Below are positions 53,271 through 62,870 of a stretch of 64,000 bases of DNA, piece by piece. Source of the DNA: Peptococcaceae bacterium 1198_IL3148 (lineage in GTDB: Bacteria; Bacillota; Desulfotomaculia; Desulfotomaculales; Desulfohalotomaculaceae); assembly GCA_036763105.1 (NCBI GenBank), contig JBAIYS010000003.1:186001-250000 (forward strand), given 5' to 3'. Under the pieces are notes generated by a model. That model ran no database searches and was not told the origin of the DNA. It saw only the letters and a list, made by a program, of their open reading frames with translations. Every line of letters starts with the position of its first letter. Position 1 is the first letter of the stretch. The translations under genes and the position numbers were made by a program.

Positions 53271-53315
53271 AAAGCCCGAGAGGATACATAAAAAAGATAT
53301 CTTCTCGGGCTTTTT
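53271..53315 (-). terminator. Terminator of the transporter gene
   Basis: AAAGCCCGAGA pairs with TCTCGGGCTTT with an internal loop; it lies about 45 bases after the stop. Confidence 0.75.
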
Positions 53316-53359
53316 CAATTATAGAGGTTTATATAAAATGGCATGACAATAGGAACTAG

Positions 53360-54340
53360 TTACTTTGCCTTCAGTTGATGTACGCTGGATAAAAAGTGAT
53401 ATTTGGTGTTTAGCGAGATAAACATTGCCGCTGCCTGGCCCTGGATAAGAAAAGCCAGCGAAACCATTAGAGCGGCATTGGCACCAAAGGACGATACCGC
53501 CAAACCAATGGCGGTGGACAGGTTTCTTAAAGATGTACCAAGAACCAAGGCGTAGGCATCAGATTGATTAAAAAACAACCGACCAACGCTGATGGAGATT
53601 AAATAATTGATGGCATAAAACAATATTTGTACCATGAATGCCACTACAAATATATTCATACTATCTATTATGCGCTGGGCATTCATGCTGATGCTGGTAA
53701 AAATGATATAAACCATTCCCCAAGCACTGGCTGCCGGTAAAAATGGTTTAACACTCTTTCTAAATTCTTCCTCTGTCATTTTACGCAATAATAAAGAATA
53801 AGTTGTTATGCCCAATACTAGCGGTAGCATAATTACCATTAGGATAGTTTTTAGGGTTGCCAAAATGTCAATATGAATATATTGACCCACCATCACCAAT
53901 AAATACCAAGGGGCCAGCAACGAACCCAATATCAAACCAGTCACTGTCAGTTTAATCGCCGCTGCTACATTTCCTTTGGCCATCATTGTATAGGCAATGG
54001 TCATATTGGCAGTGGGCAGCAGTGCCGCAATTGCTAACCCAGCAAATAGCTGTGGATCCGCCAATAAAAATGTAGTTCCCAGTAAATAAGCCACCGCAGG
54101 AATAACAATAAAGTTAATGCCCATAGCCGTTAGTATTAACTTGCCATGAGAAAAATTAGCAATCTCTTTTAATTTAAACCCTATCATCGTTGGGTAAATC
54201 ATCAAAACAGTCACCAGTAAAATATGTTTTTTCAATGGAGTGGTTTCAACAAATAAGCCAGTGATAAATCCCACCAGCAACACTATGGGAATAGTAACAG
54301 AGAGTTTCCTAGACGGTAATAAAAACAACTTTTTCAACAT
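53360..54340 (-). CDS. BASS/ACR3-type transporter (bile acid:sodium symporter superfamily)
   Basis: 326 residues, ten membrane helices. LLPTANMTIAYTMMAKGNV (helix 4 break) and LGTSLRNLSTAIGLAVSSFG (helix 9) match the inverted-repeat crossover regions of the family. Annotated in many clostridia as arsenic resistance (ACR3) or bile acid symporter; the Cys residue expected for arsenite export in the fourth helix is absent (no Cys near LLPTANMT), so the substrate is open. AAGGTGATTT precedes the ATG. Confidence 0.87.
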   Translation of the reverse strand: MLKKLFLLPSRKLSVTIPIVLLVGFITGLFVETTPLKKHILLVTVLMIYPTMIGFKLKEIANFSHGKLILTAMGINFIVIPAVAYLLGTTFLLADPQLFAGLAIAALLPTANMTIAYTMMAKGNVAAAIKLTVTGLILGSLLAPWYLLVMVGQYIHIDILATLKTILMVIMLPLVLGITTYSLLLRKMTEEEFRKSVKPFLPAASAWGMVYIIFTSISMNAQRIIDSMNIFVVAFMVQILFYAINYLISISVGRLFFNQSDAYALVLGTSLRNLSTAIGLAVSSFGANAALMVSLAFLIQGQAAAMFISLNTKYHFLSSVHQLKAK

Positions 54341-54513
54341 ATAAAATCACCTTTATCATATTCATCTCCTAGGGATGCAGTGAAATTATATAACTAACTA
54401 GCAATAATGTCAAATGTAGCTTAGAGGTTATTTGTGTATCAACACCAGTACAAAGCAGTAATGTAGACTTGTATGTGCAGCGGTAAAACAAAGTTAATAA
54501 TATATATAAAAAC

Positions 54514-54558
54514 AAAGAAATCGAAGGTGATTGGGTTATTTCCACCTTCGATTTCTTT
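54514..54558 (-). terminator. Long terminator hairpin after the 54557 micro-gene
   Basis: AAAGAAATCGAAGGTG/CACCTTCGATTTCTTT perfect 16-base stem; the minus strand continues TGTTTTTATA. The stem overlaps the stop of the micro-gene. Confidence 0.85.
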
Positions 54559-54649
54559 AGCTTTGATCTTGATCTTGTTCTTTTTCATTGTGGTTGATCT
54601 TTTCCAACCCAATATCTTCAAGTATTTGGTTAATTAAATCTTTTGACAT
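54557..54649 (-). CDS. Micro-protein, 30 residues
   Basis: MSKDLINQILEDIGLEKINH and NEKEQDQDQS. AAGGGGGG stands 6 bases before the ATG and a perfect terminator follows, so a translated monocistronic RNA is plausible. Acidic, helical, of unknown role. Confidence 0.5.
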   Translation of the reverse strand: MSKDLINQILEDIGLEKINHNEKEQDQDQS

Positions 54650-54775
54650 TTTTCGCCCCCCCTTCTTAATAATTAGTTTATTATAGCACACCAATTAAAA
54701 CCTGTAAATAGTCGGTGACATTAATTTCATTTTTGTCAATTGCCCAAATATATATGTAAAAAAAGGGGGGAGTTT

Positions 54776-55735
54776 ATGCGGTTTATTGTATTAAAGAAAA
54801 AAAGATTGATGGCTTTATTGGTACTGGCCACTCTGTTAATCGTTGTCACTTTCCTTAACAGTAATTACTACCAGCCAGAGTCTCTAAGTAGCCCATCATT
54901 CAGCTTTGTGGTAATGAGTGATAGCCAAGGCAACGCCATTAATAATCAAATCAACGAGCGCCGCTTTCGTCAATTATTGACAGAAATAACAGCATCGACA
55001 ACTGAACCTAACTTTATATTATTTGCTGGAGATATGGTATGGGGCGAAGGCAATATCAAACAACCACTGGCCCGCTGGAAAGACATTGTGGATGATTACT
55101 ATCCAATTAAACGAGTTTTTCCTGCAATGGGCAATCATGAACATGACCAAGCTGCCTTTAGCAGCGCCTTTGGCCATTTACCGAACAATCAACTGCCAGG
55201 ATATCAAAGAACTGTTTACTATTTTGACTACAACAACTCGCGTTTTATCGTATTAAACTCCGATCGCGTCGACCAGAAACGCCGTTACATATTGGATGAT
55301 AAACAATTGGCCTGGTTAGAAAAAACGCTAGCATCCAGCAATAAAACCCACAATTTTGTGATGCTACATGTGCCGGCTTATCCCATTGGTGCTCATTACC
55401 AACAGTCACTGGATGCTAACCCCGAGCAACGGGATACCTTTTGGGAATTAATAGATAAATATGACGTTACGGCAGTATTTAATGGTCACGAGCATAACTA
55501 CAACCGCAGAGTGGTGGACGATTCCTTTGGTGAGTATCAAAACAAAACGCTGCAACTGACCCTGGGGGGTGCTGGTGGCCAATTAAATAATTATGTCCGT
55601 GATGATAGGAACGTAGTGGTCGGCCCTGCCGCAGTCTATCATTATTTAACAGTGGAAGTGGCAGGTGCCAGGGCTAATTTTACAGTGTACGATATCAATA
55701 ACAGAGAAATAGATGCCTTTACCGTTATTCAATAA
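54776..55735 (+). CDS. Secreted/membrane-anchored metallophosphoesterase
   Basis: 319 residues from the ATG at 54776 (GGGGGGAG upstream). One N-terminal membrane anchor (about 7-27), then a calcineurin-like phosphoesterase: FVVMSDSQGN, LFAGDMVWGEG, MGNHEHDQAAF, MLHVPAYPIGAHY and FNGHEHNYNR supply the two-metal ligands. The C-terminus ends in a small beta domain. It is a purple-acid-phosphatase-like extracellular phosphatase or phosphodiesterase. Alone between two minus-strand genes. Confidence 0.93.
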   Translation: MRFIVLKKKRLMALLVLATLLIVVTFLNSNYYQPESLSSPSFSFVVMSDSQGNAINNQINERRFRQLLTEITASTTEPNFILFAGDMVWGEGNIKQPLARWKDIVDDYYPIKRVFPAMGNHEHDQAAFSSAFGHLPNNQLPGYQRTVYYFDYNNSRFIVLNSDRVDQKRRYILDDKQLAWLEKTLASSNKTHNFVMLHVPAYPIGAHYQQSLDANPEQRDTFWELIDKYDVTAVFNGHEHNYNRRVVDDSFGEYQNKTLQLTLGGAGGQLNNYVRDDRNVVVGPAAVYHYLTVEVAGARANFTVYDINNREIDAFTVIQ

Positions 55736-55803
55736 CTCATTGGTAGTGAAATATGGTTTTAAAATAAATTTATTCAAAATAAAAGCGCGGATTACCCTCG
55801 CTT

Positions 55804-57231
55804 TTATTTTGCACGACCTTTATTGGCTCTATAGCCCTTGGAATTACTATATCCCTTTTTACCCCTTATCGAACGGTTTTTGTTTTTATTACCCCATGGT
55901 TGCTTTTTAACTCTTACCGGCGGCTCTTCGGTAAGTTTAATTTCACTATTGTCCGGTTCCTTAGTTAACATTTTTAAGGCAGCAGCGATTAGGGCTACAG
56001 AATCATGTTCTTCCAACAGTTCTTCGGCCATGGTTTTATATGCTTTGTATTGTCCTTCTTCTAATACTGCCAATAGTTTTTCCACCGTCATGCGTTGTAA
56101 ACCGGCTACCGTTTCAGTTAATGATGGGATTGGTCTGCGTTTCATTTTCCGTCTGGTAAGACTCTCAATGGTTCTTAGGTGACTCATTTCTCGCGGCGTA
56201 ACAAAGGTTATTGCTAATCCCTTTTTGCCGGCTCGGCCGGTACGACCAATGCGGTGTACATAACTTTCTGGATCTTGAGGAATGTCGAAGTTGTAAACAT
56301 GGGTAACCCCACTGATATCTAACCCCCGGGCTGCAACATCGGTGGCCACCAACACCTCCACTAAGCCTTCTTTAAATTTATTGAGGACACTGTTTCTTCT
56401 GCCCTGATTTAAGTCACCGTGAATACCTTCAACAGCATAGCCCCGCTTGCTCAAAGCCTCACTAAGCTCATCCACCCGCCGCTTAGTTCTGCCAAATACA
56501 ATGGCTAAATCAGGTGATTGAATGTCAAGCAAACGACAAAGTACATCAAATTTTTGTCGTTCGGGTAGCTCTATGTATTCTTGTTCGATATTTGGTACAG
56601 TAACTTCCTTTGCTTTTACAGAAAACAGTTTTGGGTTAGTCATAAATCTGGCGGCCAACGCCTGAATTGGTTTCGGCATGGTGGCTGAAAACAACATAGT
56701 TTGGCGTTCCGAAGGCACTTCTTGCAGAATTAATTCTATGTCCTCTATAAAGCCCATGTTCAACATTTCATCCGCTTCATCAAGTACAACTGCTTGGATA
56801 GCTTGGGTACGGATGGTTTTTCTTCTCATATGGTCCATCAGCCGACCGGGTGTAGCCACAATAATACCAGGTCGCAACTTTAATGCTTTAATTTGTCGAT
56901 TTATATCTTGACCACCATAGATTGGCAGCGCTCGCACTCGTTTATATTGACCAATTTTATTTAGTTCCTCTGCTACTTGTACTGCCAATTCTCTGGTTGG
57001 TGTTAAAACCAGTGCTTGAATTTGCTGTTGGTTTGGATCGATTCGTTCAATCAGTGGAATACCATAGGCTGCTGTTTTACCAGTACCGGTTTGAGCCTGT
57101 CCAATCAAATCTTTACCCTGCATTGCTGATGGGATAGTAAGTTCCTGAATGGGGGTTGTTTCTTCAAAGCCCATATTGCTAACTGCTTGCAGCACCAATG
57201 GGTGAAGTCCTAATTCTTGAAATGTAACCAA
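55804..57231 (-). CDS. DEAD-box RNA helicase (CshA/DeaD-like)
   Basis: 475 residues from a TTG start. Q motif [30 protein letters not shown] (motif I), PTRELAVQ (Ia), VLDEADEML (II), FSATM (III), [10 protein letters not shown] (V) and [10 protein letters not shown] (VI) are all present. The C-terminal tail is basic ([20 protein letters not shown]), typical of CshA-type helicases in RNA decay and cold response. AAAGGAG precedes the start. The leader contains a hairpin (57285-57315) that may attenuate it. Confidence 0.96.
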   Translation of the reverse strand: MVTFQELGLHPLVLQAVSNMGFEETTPIQELTIPSAMQGKDLIGQAQTGTGKTAAYGIPLIERIDPNQQQIQALVLTPTRELAVQVAEELNKIGQYKRVRALPIYGGQDINRQIKALKLRPGIIVATPGRLMDHMRRKTIRTQAIQAVVLDEADEMLNMGFIEDIELILQEVPSERQTMLFSATMPKPIQALAARFMTNPKLFSVKAKEVTVPNIEQEYIELPERQKFDVLCRLLDIQSPDLAIVFGRTKRRVDELSEALSKRGYAVEGIHGDLNQGRRNSVLNKFKEGLVEVLVATDVAARGLDISGVTHVYNFDIPQDPESYVHRIGRTGRAGKKGLAITFVTPREMSHLRTIESLTRRKMKRRPIPSLTETVAGLQRMTVEKLLAVLEEGQYKAYKTMAEELLEEHDSVALIAAALKMLTKEPDNSEIKLTEEPPVRVKKQPWGNKNKNRSIRGKKGYSNSKGYRANKGRAK

Positions 57232-57464
57232 ATTTCTTATCTCCTTTTAACATAGTTTACATCGGATTATAACTCTAAAAAGGGCAGTTATTCTAGTTAT
57301 TCAGAATATGCCCTTTTTTCGATTATTTTATTAATCAAGGCCAAATTATCATAACACGCAGTTGGAAAAAAGTAAATGAATTGGTAATTTATCACCATGA
57401 TTACTTACACTCTTACACTTATACCTTTATATTAATGGCGCCATAATACCTTTGAGGTGGTCAA
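57232..57464. other. Divergent intergenic region between helicase and ligase
   Basis: It holds AAAAAGGGCA.../...TGCCCTTTTTT around 57280-57317 (in the helicase leader on one strand, T-rich end on the other) and a CATAATA box at 57442-57448 with TTATA 18 bases upstream. The latter is a four-of-five plus seven-of-seven match to a forespore sigma-G promoter, reading toward the ligase. Confidence 0.5.
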
Positions 57465-58307
57465 ATGTTTTCTTTTCCAATTAGACCAATGCTGCTGGAT
57501 ACAGCCAAAGAACCCTTTGATTCAGCGGAACATATATTTGAATGGAAGGTTGACGGCATTAGATGTATTATGTTTTACCAGCGCGGTCAGGTACGGTTGC
57601 AAAGCCGAAATGGTCGCGACTGTAGCTACGCTTTTCCCGAGCTACTGACGCCATCAACCATGGCCAAAGAAGCAATTTTTGATGGCGAAATTACTGTATT
57701 ATCCGGTGGTAAACCTAATTTTGAAGGTGTAATGGCACGTTACATCGCTGGTGCTAAAAAAGCCATTTCAATGGCTGTTAAAAATCCTGCCTATTATATC
57801 GCTTGGGATATTATTTGGCATGACGGCAAATCAACTGCAGAAATGCCATTAATCGAAAGAAAAGCTATATTAAGCGACACCCTTAAGGATAGTGATACCA
57901 TCAGCAAGATCGATTGGGTGGACACTGATGGGTTAACCTTATGGCAAGCAATAATAGATCATCAACTGGAAGGTATGGTGGCTAAAAAAAAGGACAGTAA
58001 ATATGAATTTAAGCGCTCCCATTCTTGGATTAAGATTAAAAATTACCATGAAGTAGTAGTAAACGTTCTTGGTTACAAACAAAACGATGGGTACTTACTG
58101 GTGGGAACCGATAATCACATTCAAGGACATGCACTGGGCATGAGTAAAAACGAGAAGGCTGTCCTTTGGGAAATAATTTCAAGATATGGCAATATTAAGG
58201 ATAATACCGTTTGGTTGCCCGCCGGCATCCGCGGTCGGGTTAGATTTACCACTTGGACACCAAAGGGTAACATGCGTGATTGTCATTGGGTGAGGTTTGA
58301 GGTGTAA
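57465..58307 (+). CDS. ligD: Stand-alone LigD-type ATP-dependent DNA ligase
   Basis: 280 residues. The adenylation lysine is Lys28 in FEWKVDGIRC (motif I KxDG); motif III is AIFDGEITVL, motif IV/V EGMVAKKKDSKY and SHSWIKIKN, followed by an OB-fold domain (VNVLGYKQNDGYLLVG). It corresponds to the ligase domain of LigD without polymerase or phosphoesterase. With Ku (9448) and the polymerase protein (5378) it completes NHEJ. A sigma-G-like box upstream would agree with forespore expression known in Bacillus subtilis. Confidence 0.94.
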   Translation: MFSFPIRPMLLDTAKEPFDSAEHIFEWKVDGIRCIMFYQRGQVRLQSRNGRDCSYAFPELLTPSTMAKEAIFDGEITVLSGGKPNFEGVMARYIAGAKKAISMAVKNPAYYIAWDIIWHDGKSTAEMPLIERKAILSDTLKDSDTISKIDWVDTDGLTLWQAIIDHQLEGMVAKKKDSKYEFKRSHSWIKIKNYHEVVVNVLGYKQNDGYLLVGTDNHIQGHALGMSKNEKAVLWEIISRYGNIKDNTVWLPAGIRGRVRFTTWTPKGNMRDCHWVRFEV

Positions 58308-58317
58308 TTAGGTGCAA

Positions 58318-58345
58318 AACCGCTGCTCTTTTAAGAACAGCGGTT
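58318..58345 (+). terminator. Terminator of the ligase gene
   Basis: AACCGCTG/CAGCGGTT stem with inner CTCTT/AAGAA pairing. It can serve both directions. Confidence 0.8.
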
Positions 58346-58354
58346 TATAGCAGT

Positions 58355-58605
58355 TTAAAATGTAAATACTTTAGCATCTGCTGCCAAATCAATTAGCTGA
58401 GCAGCAGTTCCCAGTTGTGCCCCCTCAATCATATTGCCGTCATCTAATTGACGAATTCGAGCACAGGGAGTACATACATAAAAGGTGACATTGTTCTGTT
58501 GCAGGAAGTCTAAATAACCTTTGCCACCTTAGCAAACTGAAAAGTGCGCGTTGCCCGCACAGGATCTTCTAACCCACGACTAAGCACAAAAAGGTATTTT
58601 GCCAT
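58355..58605 (-). pseudogene. Broken DsrE-family gene
   Basis: Reads MAKYLFVLSRGLEDPVRATR and TFQFAKVAK, then shifts frame after an in-frame stop (AKVI*), and resumes as LDFLQQNNVTFYVCTPCARI and RQLDDGNMIEGAQLGTAAQL, ending AADAKVFTF. Intact DsrE-like sulfur-relay proteins of this type have about 40 more residues between the halves (from memory), so an internal deletion plus frameshift inactivated it. The CTPC motif is kept. Confidence 0.75.
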
Positions 58606-58700
58606 TTTCACTTCCACCCTTCATAGATTTTATTAATCTATATAGAATTTGACAATCAGTCTAAAATCCCTTGGGGAAATGTTGATTATATTGAGATCCA

Positions 58701-58871
58701 TTATTTTTTGGGTGTATAACAAGCACAACGTTTTCCAGTGGAACGAAATACTATTACCGAAGGGATATATTGGGTTTTAACACTATAGGCTTTACAGCCC
58801 TTGGGAAATCTCTTATCCCAGGTCACATAATAGTATCTGCAATTTTGACAGTTAATCCTTTTATCTGTCAT
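58701..58871 (-). CDS. Small Cys-rich protein, 56 residues
   Basis: MTDKRINCQNCRYYYVTWDK followed by RFPKGCKAYSVKTQ and a Cys-Ala-Cys near the end. The pattern CxxCxYYYVTWDxxFPxGC is familiar from small conserved proteins of anaerobic Firmicutes, often left as hypothetical. It could form a zinc knuckle. Its ATG lies 13 bases after the PHP gene stop, so they are probably co-transcribed. Confidence 0.75.
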   Translation of the reverse strand: MTDKRINCQNCRYYYVTWDKRFPKGCKAYSVKTQYIPSVIVFRSTGKRCACYTPKK

Positions 58872-58883
58872 TTTAAACGCCCC

Positions 58884-59696
58884 TTAGCCTAAAGGATAGG
58901 CCTTTGACTTTCTGGCGGTAAACACCTGGATTTCAGTATAACCAACCTGCCGGGCCAGGGCCAAAGCTTGATTATAACTGGCCCCTACATCTTCAGGACA
59001 ATGGGCATCTGAGTTAATGACAATGGGAATTTTTTGCTGTTGACATACCTGTAGCAGTTGCGGGTGAGGATAGATTTCTCTCACTGGTTTTCTTAAACCA
59101 GCAGTACTTATTTCAATACAAAGGTTGTTTTGGGCCAGCGCTTTGGCTACCCTTTGATACTGCCGATGCAAAAATTCTTGATTATCAGGAACATAGTTAT
59201 ATATTTTAGCCAGATCCAAGTGTCCGGCAATATCAAAGAGCTTGCTCTCCGCCAAACATACTATGCGGTCAAAATACGCCTGCCAAACTGATTCCACCTT
59301 GCGTTTATCCCACTCTGCAATCATCTCGGTGAGATCAAAGCCCCAATCATCTATCCAATGTACCGAACCAATTACATAATCAAAGGGGTAGTTATTAATA
59401 AAGGCGGCAATTTCCTTTTCTTTACCAGGAAAATAGTCTACTTCGATACCAAATTTAACATTTATACCATGTTTTCTAGCTGAGTTAATCATCGTCAGGT
59501 AATCCTGCATCCGTTCGGTTTGCCTTTGCCCTACCCATTGATTATAAAAAATGGCCCGGGTTTCTTTAAACCTATAGGCGTGCTCTGATATGCCCCAGTC
59601 CCCAATGCCTAAGCGCTGCACTTGATGATAAAATTTCTGTAGCCATTCTACAGTATATGGCCCTTTTTCAACATGAATATGATAATCGGTTAGCAT
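58884..59696 (-). CDS. PHP-family histidinol-phosphatase-like protein
   Basis: 270 residues from ATG at 59696 (GGGAGGAAG upstream). PHP metal motifs: DYHIHVEKG, GISEHAY, GIEVDYFPG, VIGSVHWID, GHLDLAKIY and INSDAHCPEDVG. It is of the HisJ/HisK type that removes phosphate from histidinol phosphate, but no his genes are near and PHP proteins have varied substrates. A longer open frame upstream lacks a ribosome site and crosses a repeat. Confidence 0.88.
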   Translation of the reverse strand: MLTDYHIHVEKGPYTVEWLQKFYHQVQRLGIGDWGISEHAYRFKETRAIFYNQWVGQRQTERMQDYLTMINSARKHGINVKFGIEVDYFPGKEKEIAAFINNYPFDYVIGSVHWIDDWGFDLTEMIAEWDKRKVESVWQAYFDRIVCLAESKLFDIAGHLDLAKIYNYVPDNQEFLHRQYQRVAKALAQNNLCIEISTAGLRKPVREIYPHPQLLQVCQQQKIPIVINSDAHCPEDVGASYNQALALARQVGYTEIQVFTARKSKAYPLG

Positions 59697-59721
59697 TTCT
59701 TCCTCCCTACACAATAGTTGG

Positions 59722-59797
59722 AAGGGGCTGTTGCAAAACCCACTATAGGGATCGGTTTCATGCCGACCCGCCAAGTAACTTTTTGCAACAGCCCCTT
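59722..59797. repeat. Inverted-repeat element, copy 1 (17-base ends)
   Basis: AAGGGGCTGTTGCAAAA and TTTTGCAACAGCCCCTT are perfect inverted ends 42 bases apart, and the inner part CGGTTTCATGCCG also folds. The same end sequence recurs at 63768-63803. It lies between motB and the PHP gene. Confidence 0.8.
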
Positions 59798-59800
59798 AAG

Positions 59801-60514
59801 TTATTCTGCACTCCATTTCTGAATGGTAACTTCTACTCTGCGGTTCTTGGTGCGCCCTTCTGCAGTGTCATTGGACTCAATGGGGCGATACTCTCCATAA
59901 CCGATGGCGCTAAATCGTCTAGGATCAAGGTTTTTATTCTGTAATATCAGTTTCATAAAATTAAGGGCTCTTTCGGAGCTAAGGTCCCAGTTGGATTCGA
60001 ATTGTCTAGTATTAATGGGAACGTTATCGGTATGTCCCTTAATAACAACCTCATACTGGTTATATTGTTCCAACATATGCCCAATGGAAACAATGGTTTT
60101 AACAAATTCCTGTTTTATCTCAGCACTGCCCGAATCAAATAATGCTCTGTCCCGGATAGTCAAAGTGAGAAAATTATTTTTTAAGCCAGTTTCTAATTCA
60201 GTGGATAGATTGTTCTCTTCTATGTATTTATCAATTTGTCTTTTAAGTTGTTCTAATTGCAAGTCATTGGTGGTTTGATGCAACCTTTCAACAGTGGTGT
60301 CCGGTTCAGGATCCAAATTCACCACCCTAGTTCCGGTATGAAAAGCAGCGCTCATAGCTTCCCGCATGGAGTTATATTTTTGCGCATCCACCGTGCTGGA
60401 AGCAAATAACACAATAAACAATGCCAGCAATAACGTTAGTATGTCAGAGTAGGGAACCAGCCATGTTTCATCCATATGGTCTTCATTGCGTTTCTTTTTT
60501 TGTCTACTGGTCAT
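59801..60514 (-). CDS. motB: MotB flagellar stator protein
   Basis: 237 residues from the ATG at 60514 (AAGGAGGGAG upstream), overlapping motA by 11 bases. One N-terminal helix WLVPYSDILTLLLALFIVLF carries the essential proton-path Asp (PYSD). The C-terminal OmpA-like peptidoglycan-binding domain has VVIKGHTDNVPINTRQFESN and ERALNFM. It anchors the stator to the wall. No other flagellar genes are in the window. Confidence 0.95.
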   Translation of the reverse strand: MTSRQKKKRNEDHMDETWLVPYSDILTLLLALFIVLFASSTVDAQKYNSMREAMSAAFHTGTRVVNLDPEPDTTVERLHQTTNDLQLEQLKRQIDKYIEENNLSTELETGLKNNFLTLTIRDRALFDSGSAEIKQEFVKTIVSIGHMLEQYNQYEVVIKGHTDNVPINTRQFESNWDLSSERALNFMKLILQNKNLDPRRFSAIGYGEYRPIESNDTAEGRTKNRRVEVTIQKWSAE

Positions 60515-61301
60515 CACCTGCTCCCTCCTTTTGGATGTTGGCGTTAGCACGTTCTTCCTGGGAGAGATATACCATTAGATATTGTTCTAAAGCAATGGGG
60601 GAAATACCCGAACCGATGGCCACAACACCTTCCACCATAATGTGTTTAAGTTCCATTTCTCTACTGGATAATCGTTTTAATTTATTGGCAATGGGATGCC
60701 ATAACACATAACCAGAAAAAATACCCATTAATGTGGCCACAAAGGCAGCTGCGATGGAATGGCCCAAGACATCAATGTCACTCAAATTGCCCAGGGCAGC
60801 GATTAAACCCACCACCGCCCCTAACACCCCCAGTGTGGGTGCATAGGTACCAGCTTGACTAAATATCAACGCGCCAGCGCGATGGCGTTCTTCTATGGCC
60901 TCTATTTCCTCCAGCATTACGTTTTTTACAAATTCTATGTCACTGCCATCAATAATCATTTGGACACCACTTTTTAAAAACTCATCTTCTACATTTTCCA
61001 AGTGATTGTCCAAAGCCAATAGACCCTCTCTGCGGGTAATGGTTGCCAAATTAACAAATAGCGCAATTAGTTCAGTTTTAGGCATTAATTTCTGCTCTGT
61101 AAAAATCAGCTTAATTAAGGTAGGGAATTTTTTTAACTCTTTTAAAGGGAAACCCATAAATAAAGTTGCTGCGGTACCCACAAAAATAATTAATATCGCT
61201 GCCGGGTTCCATAGCACCGTTAAACTTGCACCTTTTAACACCATACCTAGTCCTACAGCAATCAATCCCAAAACCAGTCCGATAAATGTGGATTTTTCCA
61301 T
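60504..61301 (-). CDS. motA: MotA flagellar stator protein
   Basis: 265 residues, four membrane helices (about 5-22, 31-48, 150-168, 182-200). Conserved REGLLALDNHLENVEDEFLK lies in the cytoplasmic loop, and TYAPTLGVLGAVVGLIAALG in helix 3 carries the Pro that lines the proton path. With MotB it forms the ion-driven stator. Promoter region 61302-61370; GGTGTAATG precedes the ATG. Confidence 0.95.
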   Translation of the reverse strand: MEKSTFIGLVLGLIAVGLGMVLKGASLTVLWNPAAILIIFVGTAATLFMGFPLKELKKFPTLIKLIFTEQKLMPKTELIALFVNLATITRREGLLALDNHLENVEDEFLKSGVQMIIDGSDIEFVKNVMLEEIEAIEERHRAGALIFSQAGTYAPTLGVLGAVVGLIAALGNLSDIDVLGHSIAAAFVATLMGIFSGYVLWHPIANKLKRLSSREMELKHIMVEGVVAIGSGISPIALEQYLMVYLSQEERANANIQKEGAGDDQ

Positions 61302-61561
61302 TAATTTACATTACACCTCTTCTTTACATTTTATGACCTTTAATTGTTTCGATATTAAGTGACATTTTCCTTCTTAAATATTAGTTGATAAATTAACAAT
61401 GTTATAAATATATCATGATTATAATTGCAGGTACTAATTTTATTATCGACAAGATTTTAACCTTCTTAAGAATTGTTTAATATTTAATCACTGTATCGGC
61501 TAAAATATTGCTATACAATGTTTAAATATAAAAATATTACATGTTTTCAGGAGGTTATTTA

Positions 61562-62053
61562 ATGAACACAGAAAAAAATTTAAAAGATGCCTTTGCAGGG
61601 GAATCCCAAGCAAATCGTAAATACCTCGCCTTTGCTGCCAAAGCCCAAGAAGAAGGATACACCGCTGCCGCAAAATTGTTTCGCGCCGCAGCTGAGGCAG
61701 AAGCCATTCACGCATTGGCAGAACTAAAGGCTTTGGGTGAAATTAAATCCACCGCAGAAAACCTAAAATCCGCCATTGCTGGTGAAACCTATGAGTTTAC
61801 CAATATGTACCCCGACTTTATCAAAACAGCAGAGGCCGAAGGCAACAATCAAGCTAAAAGGGCCTTTAATTTTGCCAATGAGGCGGAAAAGGTGCATGCA
61901 GATTTATATCAAAAAGCTTTGGCTGTTTTGGACAGTAACGAGGATATGGATTATTACCTGTGCCCGGTATGTGGCTACATTCATGAAAAAGAAGCGCCAG
62001 AAAAATGTCCAATTTGTGGCGCTAAAGGAAGTAGCTTTAAAAATGTAGGTTAG
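61562..62053 (+). CDS. Rubrerythrin
   Basis: 163 residues from the ATG after CAGGAGG. Ferritin-like diiron domain: LKDAFAGESQANRKYLAFA, AEAEAIHALAEL and FANEAEKVHADLYQKAL provide the Glu/His ligands. The C-terminal rubredoxin domain is CPVCGYIHEKEAPEKCPICG. It reduces hydrogen peroxide with electrons from rubredoxin in anaerobes. It converges on the flavin reductase-rubredoxin fusion, its probable electron donor. Confidence 0.97.
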   Translation: MNTEKNLKDAFAGESQANRKYLAFAAKAQEEGYTAAAKLFRAAAEAEAIHALAELKALGEIKSTAENLKSAIAGETYEFTNMYPDFIKTAEAEGNNQAKRAFNFANEAEKVHADLYQKALAVLDSNEDMDYYLCPVCGYIHEKEAPEKCPICGAKGSSFKNVG

Positions 62054-62071
62054 TATAAATTAACAATAAAA

Positions 62072-62092
62072 AAACGCCCGCTGGGCGTTTTT
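62072..62092. terminator. Bidirectional terminator between rubrerythrin and flavin reductase-rubredoxin genes
   Basis: AAAAACGCCCGCTGGGCGTTTTT: a seven-base GC stem with T runs on both strands. Confidence 0.9.
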
Positions 62093-62782
62093 TTATATCT
62101 GTTCAAACTCATCTTTGCCCACACCACAAATTGGGCAAGTCCAATCATCCGGTAGATCCTCAAATGCAGTACCTGGCTCAATCCCATGTTCAGCATCACC
62201 TTGACTGGGGTTATATTCGTAACCACATACTTGACAGCGATACACTTTATCGTTTGACTGCTTTGGCAATGTTTCATCTTTCGGCGGTGTACTTTTTATT
62301 GGTTCTTTAGCACTGCCGCCCTTTAATTGGTGATAATACGCGTATGTCATTGGAGCACCAGTGTTAAGCACTTCAGCATCTGTCATTTCGCCGATAAAGA
62401 TGGTGTGGGTGCCGACATCAACCGTTTGTATTACTTTAGCCTCCATAAAGCTCAATGTATTCTTTAGAATATAGGGCAACCCGTTGTCGGTAGTTTGGTA
62501 ATCAATACCCTCAAACTTATTATGTTCTCTGCCAGATTTAAAGCCAAATTGACCAATTAAAGACAATGGCGCATCCTGGGCCAGTACTGAAACGGTAAAT
62601 GCTTGACCAGCCATTATGTATTCATGGGTAAGATTATTTTTATTGATGCTCACCGCCATAGTGACGGGGTTAGAGGAAATCTGAAACATCGTATTGGCTA
62701 TCTGTCCATTAATGTTTTCATCATTTTTTCCACAAACAACATACAACCCATAAGTAATGCTATACAGTGCTTTATTATTCAT
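62093..62782 (-). CDS. hrb: Flavin reductase-rubredoxin fusion (high-molecular-weight rubredoxin)
   Basis: 229 residues from the ATG at 62782 (AAAGGAGG upstream). N-terminal FMN-binding flavin-reductase domain: [37 protein letters not shown] and [19 protein letters not shown]. The C-terminal rubredoxin is [20 protein letters not shown] with [15 protein letters not shown]. In Moorella an equivalent Hrb passes electrons from NAD(P)H to flavodiiron oxygen/NO reductase and rubrerythrin; that role is likely here. Confidence 0.95.
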   Translation of the reverse strand: MNNKALYSITYGLYVVCGKNDENINGQIANTMFQISSNPVTMAVSINKNNLTHEYIMAGQAFTVSVLAQDAPLSLIGQFGFKSGREHNKFEGIDYQTTDNGLPYILKNTLSFMEAKVIQTVDVGTHTIFIGEMTDAEVLNTGAPMTYAYYHQLKGGSAKEPIKSTPPKDETLPKQSNDKVYRCQVCGYEYNPSQGDAEHGIEPGTAFEDLPDDWTCPICGVGKDEFEQI

Positions 62783-62870
62783 AAATTTCCTCCTTTGATA
62801 ATCATATTTAATAAGCAAATACTATCAAATATCACTATCTAAAGGCAAATTAATTTTGTATTAAAAATAT

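Noticed and set aside
54439-54621. Minus-strand frame of 60 codons near the micro-gene
   Set aside because: It runs through the terminator stem and is out of frame with the ribosome site; the 30-residue frame starting at 54649 fits the signals better.
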